From: Thermococcaceae archaeon
Lineage (GTDB): Archaea > Methanobacteriota_B > Thermococci > Thermococcales > Thermococcaceae
DNA: 7,479 nucleotides
Reading direction: 5' to 3'
NCBI GenBank assembly: GCA_026986455.1
Contig: JALSON010000332.1
Span: 1 to 7,479, forward strand
The position numbers and the translations under genes are program-made. This document shows, one piece after another, positions 5,271-7,479 of this stretch (position 1 is its first letter; each line of letters starts with the position of its first letter). A model generated the notes under the pieces. That model was not told the DNA's origin, searched no databases, and saw only the letters and a list, made by a program, of their open reading frames with translations.

Positions 5271-5820
5271 AGCTCACCACCTCTTCGAGCTTTCTCCTCT
5301 CGTACTTCGGCTTTGGGTCGGCTGGATAGCCGACTGGAAGTATTGTCTGGAGCTTGTATTCCGGAGGGGCCTTCAGGAGTTCTTCGATGGGTTTGGGGTT
5401 CGGGGGCGTGTAGGTTACGGTTCCGAGGCCGAGCTCCTCCAGAGCCAGCAGAAGGTAGCCGACTGCTATCCACGTCGACTGAAGCCAGTACGGGGCCTTT
5501 GTGTGTCCAAACACGAGGATCAGATAGGGGGCATCGCTCAGGAAAGGTTTCTCCGGATTGAAGCCCTTCTCGCTCAGCCAGACCATCAGGTCGCCCTTTG
5601 TTTTTGAGTAGAACTTCTCCTCTTCCCTCTCGCAGAGCTCCCTTATCTTCCCCTTGAGCCAGCCGTCGTCGATGATTACGAACTTCCAAGGCTGGGCGTT
5701 CATCCCGGAGGGGGCTTCCTTGGCTGCTTTGATGGCCTTCATTAAATCTTCCTTCGGGGGCATCTCCGGCAGGAATTTTCTTACGGTCTTCCTTCTCCTT
5801 GCAAGCTCAAGAACGCGCAT
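5257..5820 (-). CDS. Nitroreductase-family flavoprotein
   Basis: This 187-residue protein has the single-domain nitroreductase pattern: RRRKTVRKF (8-16) and APSGMNAQPWKF (36-47), which bind FMN phosphate and the isoalloxazine ring; a central helix with IAVGYLLLALEELGLGTVTYTP (118-139); and LPVGYPAD (161-168) near the C-terminus. Members are dimeric FMN enzymes that use NAD(P)H to reduce nitro compounds, quinones or flavins; the physiological substrate is not visible. The ATG is preceded by GGTGAT three bases upstream. A TATA-like TTTTTATC at 5861-5854 gives it a possible promoter of its own, although the PhnP-like gene ends only 42 bases upstream on the same strand, so co-transcription is also possible. 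Its 3' end overlaps the phosphatase gene tail to tail, a compact arrangement that may produce antisense 3' ends. Confidence 0.9.
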   Translation of the reverse strand: MRVLELARRRKTVRKFLPEMPPKEDLMKAIKAAKEAPSGMNAQPWKFVIIDDGWLKGKIRELCEREEEKFYSKTKGDLMVWLSEKGFNPEKPFLSDAPYLILVFGHTKAPYWLQSTWIAVGYLLLALEELGLGTVTYTPPNPKPIEELLKAPPEYKLQTILPVGYPADPKPKYERRKLEEVVSFNGF

Positions 5821-5862
5821 GGCATCACCCGGTTTCTTTTGGGCAAAAGCCGATAAAAACGT

Positions 5863-6609
5863 TTAGACATAGAATACCATGCCGTCATAAGCTACAAGGA
5901 CTTTGTTTCCCCACCTCTTCCTCACGTAGTCGGTTAGCTCTAAAAACGGCAGGTTTTTGTGGGAGATATGGCTCAGAACGGTTCTTTCCGCCAGCTGAAG
6001 GCCGGTTTCCGCCCCTTCATCAACGCTGTTGTGGTAGGGATCATCAAAGCCGGGGGGATACGTGGCGTCAACGATGGCCAGCCTGAGGTTTTTCCGCTCC
6101 AGCAGTTCCCGGGTTTCCTGCGGCAGGCCTTTTGTATCATAGAGGAGAGCTATGCTCCTGCCGTCCTCCTCTATTAGGTAGCCAAGCGTTTCTATCTCAT
6201 GATTCAAAGCCAGAGCAGTTATTTTAAGAGAATCAACCTTTAAGACCTGCCCCGCCTCTATTTTGGTCGGCCTCAGGTTTTTGGGATCCCTGAGAATCAG
6301 CGCATCTGCATGTCCCTGCGGTGCGTAGAGCGGTGTCTGGAGAGCCATCCACCTGAGCTTGTAGAGGCCGTAGATGTGGTCGTGGTGCCAGTGGGTCAGG
6401 AAAATGGCCTCCAGCGGGACGTTGAGGACATCCCTTATATCCGTTCCGACGTCAAATAGAACAGCCCTCCGGTTTTCGGTGATTATTGCCAGGGTTGATG
6501 GCAGCCTCTGGGCGAAACCGAGCTTTCTTGCCTCGCTGCACGTTGGGCAGGTGCAGAGATGTGCAGGAATCCCCTCGCTTCCTCCGGTGCCTATGAAGTA
6601 GACGAGCAT
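5863..6609 (-). CDS. PhnP-like metallo-beta-lactamase-fold phosphodiesterase
   Basis: This 248-residue protein opens with the MBL strand YFIGTGGSEGIPA and then a zinc-type cluster C19-x-C21-x2-C24, followed by R35 and PSTLAI, the diagnostic start of the PhnP branch. The metal-binding motif is THWHHDH (72-78). Further ligands are expected at H137, D158 (LLYDTKG) and H214/H217 (LSHISHKN). PhnP proper hydrolyses phosphoribosyl 1,2-cyclic phosphate in phosphonate breakdown, but no C-P lyase gene is in view, so a related cyclic phosphodiester substrate is as likely. The ATG at 6609 is chosen over an in-frame GTG at 6618: GGGTGG (6620-6615) ends five bases before the ATG and overlaps that GTG. A TATA box and a long palindrome precede it. 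The nitroreductase gene follows on the same strand. Confidence 0.88.
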   Translation of the reverse strand: MLVYFIGTGGSEGIPAHLCTCPTCSEARKLGFAQRLPSTLAIITENRRAVLFDVGTDIRDVLNVPLEAIFLTHWHHDHIYGLYKLRWMALQTPLYAPQGHADALILRDPKNLRPTKIEAGQVLKVDSLKITALALNHEIETLGYLIEEDGRSIALLYDTKGLPQETRELLERKNLRLAIVDATYPPGFDDPYHNSVDEGAETGLQLAERTVLSHISHKNLPFLELTDYVRKRWGNKVLVAYDGMVFYV

Positions 6610-6617
6610 CGAAACCA

Positions 6618-6660
6618 CCCGCTATTTTATGACCATAAAATGGAAGCGGGGCTTATAAGG
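6618..6660 (-). promoter_or_regulatory. Promoter and palindromic operator candidate of the PhnP-like gene
   Basis: CTTATAAG (6652-6659) is a fully symmetric TATA box; on the minus strand it predicts transcription start near 6630. ATTTTATGACCATAAAAT at 6624-6641 has perfect 8-base arms with a 2-base centre and lies on that start point. Outer arms CCCGC (6618-6622) and GCGGG (6646-6650) extend the symmetry, and the left outer arm overlaps the GGGTGG ribosome binding site. A repressor bound here could block both initiation and access to the leader. The same TATA box could also fire on the plus strand towards the Mut7-C gene. Confidence 0.55.
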
Positions 6661-6690
6661 ATTACCTCCCCGGCATCCTACCACCGAAAC

Positions 6691-6722
6691 CACTTTAACG
6701 GCTTTCTGTTAATACCTTTTCG
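6691..6722 (+). promoter_or_regulatory. Weak promoter of the Mut7-C gene, probably leaderless
   Basis: CTTTAACGG at 6693-6701 is a weak TATA-like element about 26 bases before the ATG at 6723. No ribosome binding site precedes the ATG (the bases before it are CCTTTTCG), so the mRNA would be leaderless. The alternative is the symmetric TATA at 6652-6659, giving a leader of about 40 bases. Confidence 0.35.
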
Positions 6723-7256
6723 ATGGAAATGAGGATCATAGCCGACATGATGCTCGGCCGGCTTGCGAGGTGGCTCCGTCTCTACGGATATGACACGCTC
6801 TACGGGATAGAGGAGGATGACGAAATCCTCCGGACAGCCGGGGATGAGAGCAGAATCCTTCTGAGCCGGGATGAGGAGCTCGTTAAGAGGGCCAGAAAGC
6901 TTGGAATACGGGCGGTTCTGATAGGCTCAAACTCACTTGAGGGACAGATTGAGGAGCTCAGGAGGGAGGGCTTTGAGTTCGCCGAGCTGTTTCCGGCAAA
7001 TGCACGCTGTCCAAAGTGCAACGGAGCGATACGACCGGCAGAGAAGGCGGAGGTCAGGGGCAGAGTCCCTGAAAGCGTTTATCAAAAATACAGCGAGTTC
7101 TACGTGTGCACGAAATGTGGCCAGATTTACTGGCCCGGAAGGCAGTGGAGGGAGATTCTGAGGATAGACAGAAAAATCAGGCAGGGGGATACAGGGGAAA
7201 TGCCCAAAACAGAAAGGAAAACGGAAAACAAAACCCTCAACCGCCGAGCAGTTTGA
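6723..7256 (+). CDS. Mut7-C RNase-domain protein with C-terminal zinc ribbon
   Basis: Residues 4-92 form the Mut7-C (PIN-like) domain, with D8 in IADMMLGRLARWLRLYGYDT and RILLSRDEEL (44-53), whose acidic residues D50/E51 belong to the presumed nuclease site. Residues 96-132 form a zinc ribbon with C96-x2-C99 and C129-x2-C132, followed by GQIYWPGRQW. The family is predicted to bind or cut RNA; direct activity is poorly characterised. The 177-residue length exceeds the usual roughly 150-165 through a polar tail (155-177: KTERKTENKTLNRR) that shows no domain features. The DNA for this tail is A-rich on the plus strand and doubles as a T-rich stretch on the other strand. The last 20 bases overlap the next gene tail to tail. 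An ATG six bases later (6729) is an equally possible start. Confidence 0.85.
   Translation: MEMRIIADMMLGRLARWLRLYGYDTLYGIEEDDEILRTAGDESRILLSRDEELVKRARKLGIRAVLIGSNSLEGQIEELRREGFEFAELFPANARCPKCNGAIRPAEKAEVRGRVPESVYQKYSEFYVCTKCGQIYWPGRQWREILRIDRKIRQGDTGEMPKTERKTENKTLNRRAV
7205..7236 (-). terminator. T-rich terminator for the right-edge minus-strand gene
   Basis: Immediately after the stop of the right-edge gene, the minus strand has four T4 runs within 28 bases (7233-7230, 7228-7225, 7221-7218, 7209-7206). This fits archaeal T-tract termination. It lies wholly within the coding tail of the Mut7-C gene on the other strand. Confidence 0.5.
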
Positions 7257-7479
7257 TGGCTTTCCGCATGTGGGTGTATGCCTTCCTCATCGTCGAGAAC
7301 ATTGAAATCTGTCCCCTGATGATGTCCATCTGGTTAATCTCCCTGAAGTACCCCTCGGCGAGCTGGAGGTGCTTCTGGCTCTCCTGAAGTGTTTCGTTTG
7401 AAACCCCTCTATTCACGGATTCATTGTAGAGAACCGGGTATGCCCCGTGCATCTGCTGGTATTTGTGGTACCAGTATAC
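7237..7479 (-). CDS. Unrecognised protein, C-terminal 80 residues
   Basis: The frame is open to the right edge, so the N-terminus is outside the window; an internal ATG at 7452 should not be taken as the start because coding continues upstream as VYWYHKYQQ. The visible part is rich in aromatic residues at first (VYWYHKYQQMHGAYPVLY). It is then largely helical and amphipathic, with NETLQESQKHLQLAEGYFRE and a Met- and basic-rich final helix ending KAIKLLGG. Two NxS/T sequons (NES, NET) would be compatible with an extracellular protein, but there is no other evidence. I do not recognise the family. The 3' end overlaps the Mut7-C gene by 20 bases and is followed by a T-rich terminator. Confidence 0.6.
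   Translation of the reverse strand, partial: VYWYHKYQQMHGAYPVLYNESVNRGVSNETLQESQKHLQLAEGYFREINQMDIIRGQISMFSTMRKAYTHMRKAIKLLGG

Noticed and set aside
5027..5689. Open minus-strand frame of 220 codons across the phosphatase and nitroreductase genes.
   Set aside because: It overlaps two genes with clear catalytic motifs, has low-complexity Arg/Ser/Pro-rich content and no ribosome binding site; it is a high-GC shadow frame.
7305..7360. CTGATGATG followed by CTGA, resembling a C/D box guide RNA.
   Set aside because: The C box lacks the required purine, no C'/D' pair is seen, and the stretch is coding on the minus strand.

Overview
The window looks like chromosomal DNA of a hyperthermophilic euryarchaeon, most likely a Thermococcus or close relative in the Thermococcales. 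Three things support this: short compact genes with GGTG/GGAGGT ribosome binding sites 5-8 bases before the start, archaeal TATA boxes about 25 bases before the inferred transcription starts, and the gene mix (DUF2202 lipoprotein, Tk-PTP-like phosphatase, Mut7-C protein, PhnP-like hydrolase, short nitrilase). The genus is an inference; there is no rRNA or other phylogenetic marker here. No tRNA, rRNA, CRISPR array, transposon or insertion sequence was seen, and no gene-free stretch exceeds about 180 bases.

Layout. (a) 1-1306, minus strand, AT-richer than the rest: an MFS transporter followed by the start of an XRE-type regulator whose promoter carries two inverted repeats. (b) 1307-1405: a compact divergent promoter region with a near-symmetric TATA box and a 10-base palindrome. 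(c) 1406-2762, plus strand: a CruF/DUF422-type integral membrane protein, translationally coupled to a short nitrilase-superfamily hydrolase. (d) 2781-4645, minus strand: a DUF2202 ferritin-like lipoprotein, a secreted Ig-like/OB-like protein whose signal peptide is split by a one-base frameshift, and a small two-helix DUF4405-type cytochrome b-like protein. (e) 4646-4823: a divergent promoter region with a 13-base palindrome at the expected start site of the lipoprotein mRNA. (f) 4824-5270, plus: a dual-specificity protein phosphatase. (g) 5257-6609, minus: a PhnP-like metallo-beta-lactamase hydrolase followed by a nitroreductase, which overlaps the phosphatase tail to tail. (h) 6723-7256, plus: a Mut7-C RNase-like protein with a zinc ribbon, overlapping tail to tail with the C-terminal part of an unrecognised gene that runs off the right edge.

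How the genes may work together. The clearest functional cluster is (d): an iron-binding-type lipoprotein, a secreted partner and a haem-type membrane anchor point to an extracytoplasmic metal or redox module that I do not recognise as a described system. The MFS transporter beside an XRE regulator suggests a regulated efflux or uptake unit. The pairing of a carotenoid-hydratase-type membrane protein with a nitrilase is tightly coupled, but its chemistry is unknown. The remaining genes are ordinary housekeeping or accessory enzymes. The most notable signals outside genes are palindromes at inferred transcription starts, the signal-peptide frameshift, and a T-rich terminator apparently embedded in the coding tail of the Mut7-C gene.
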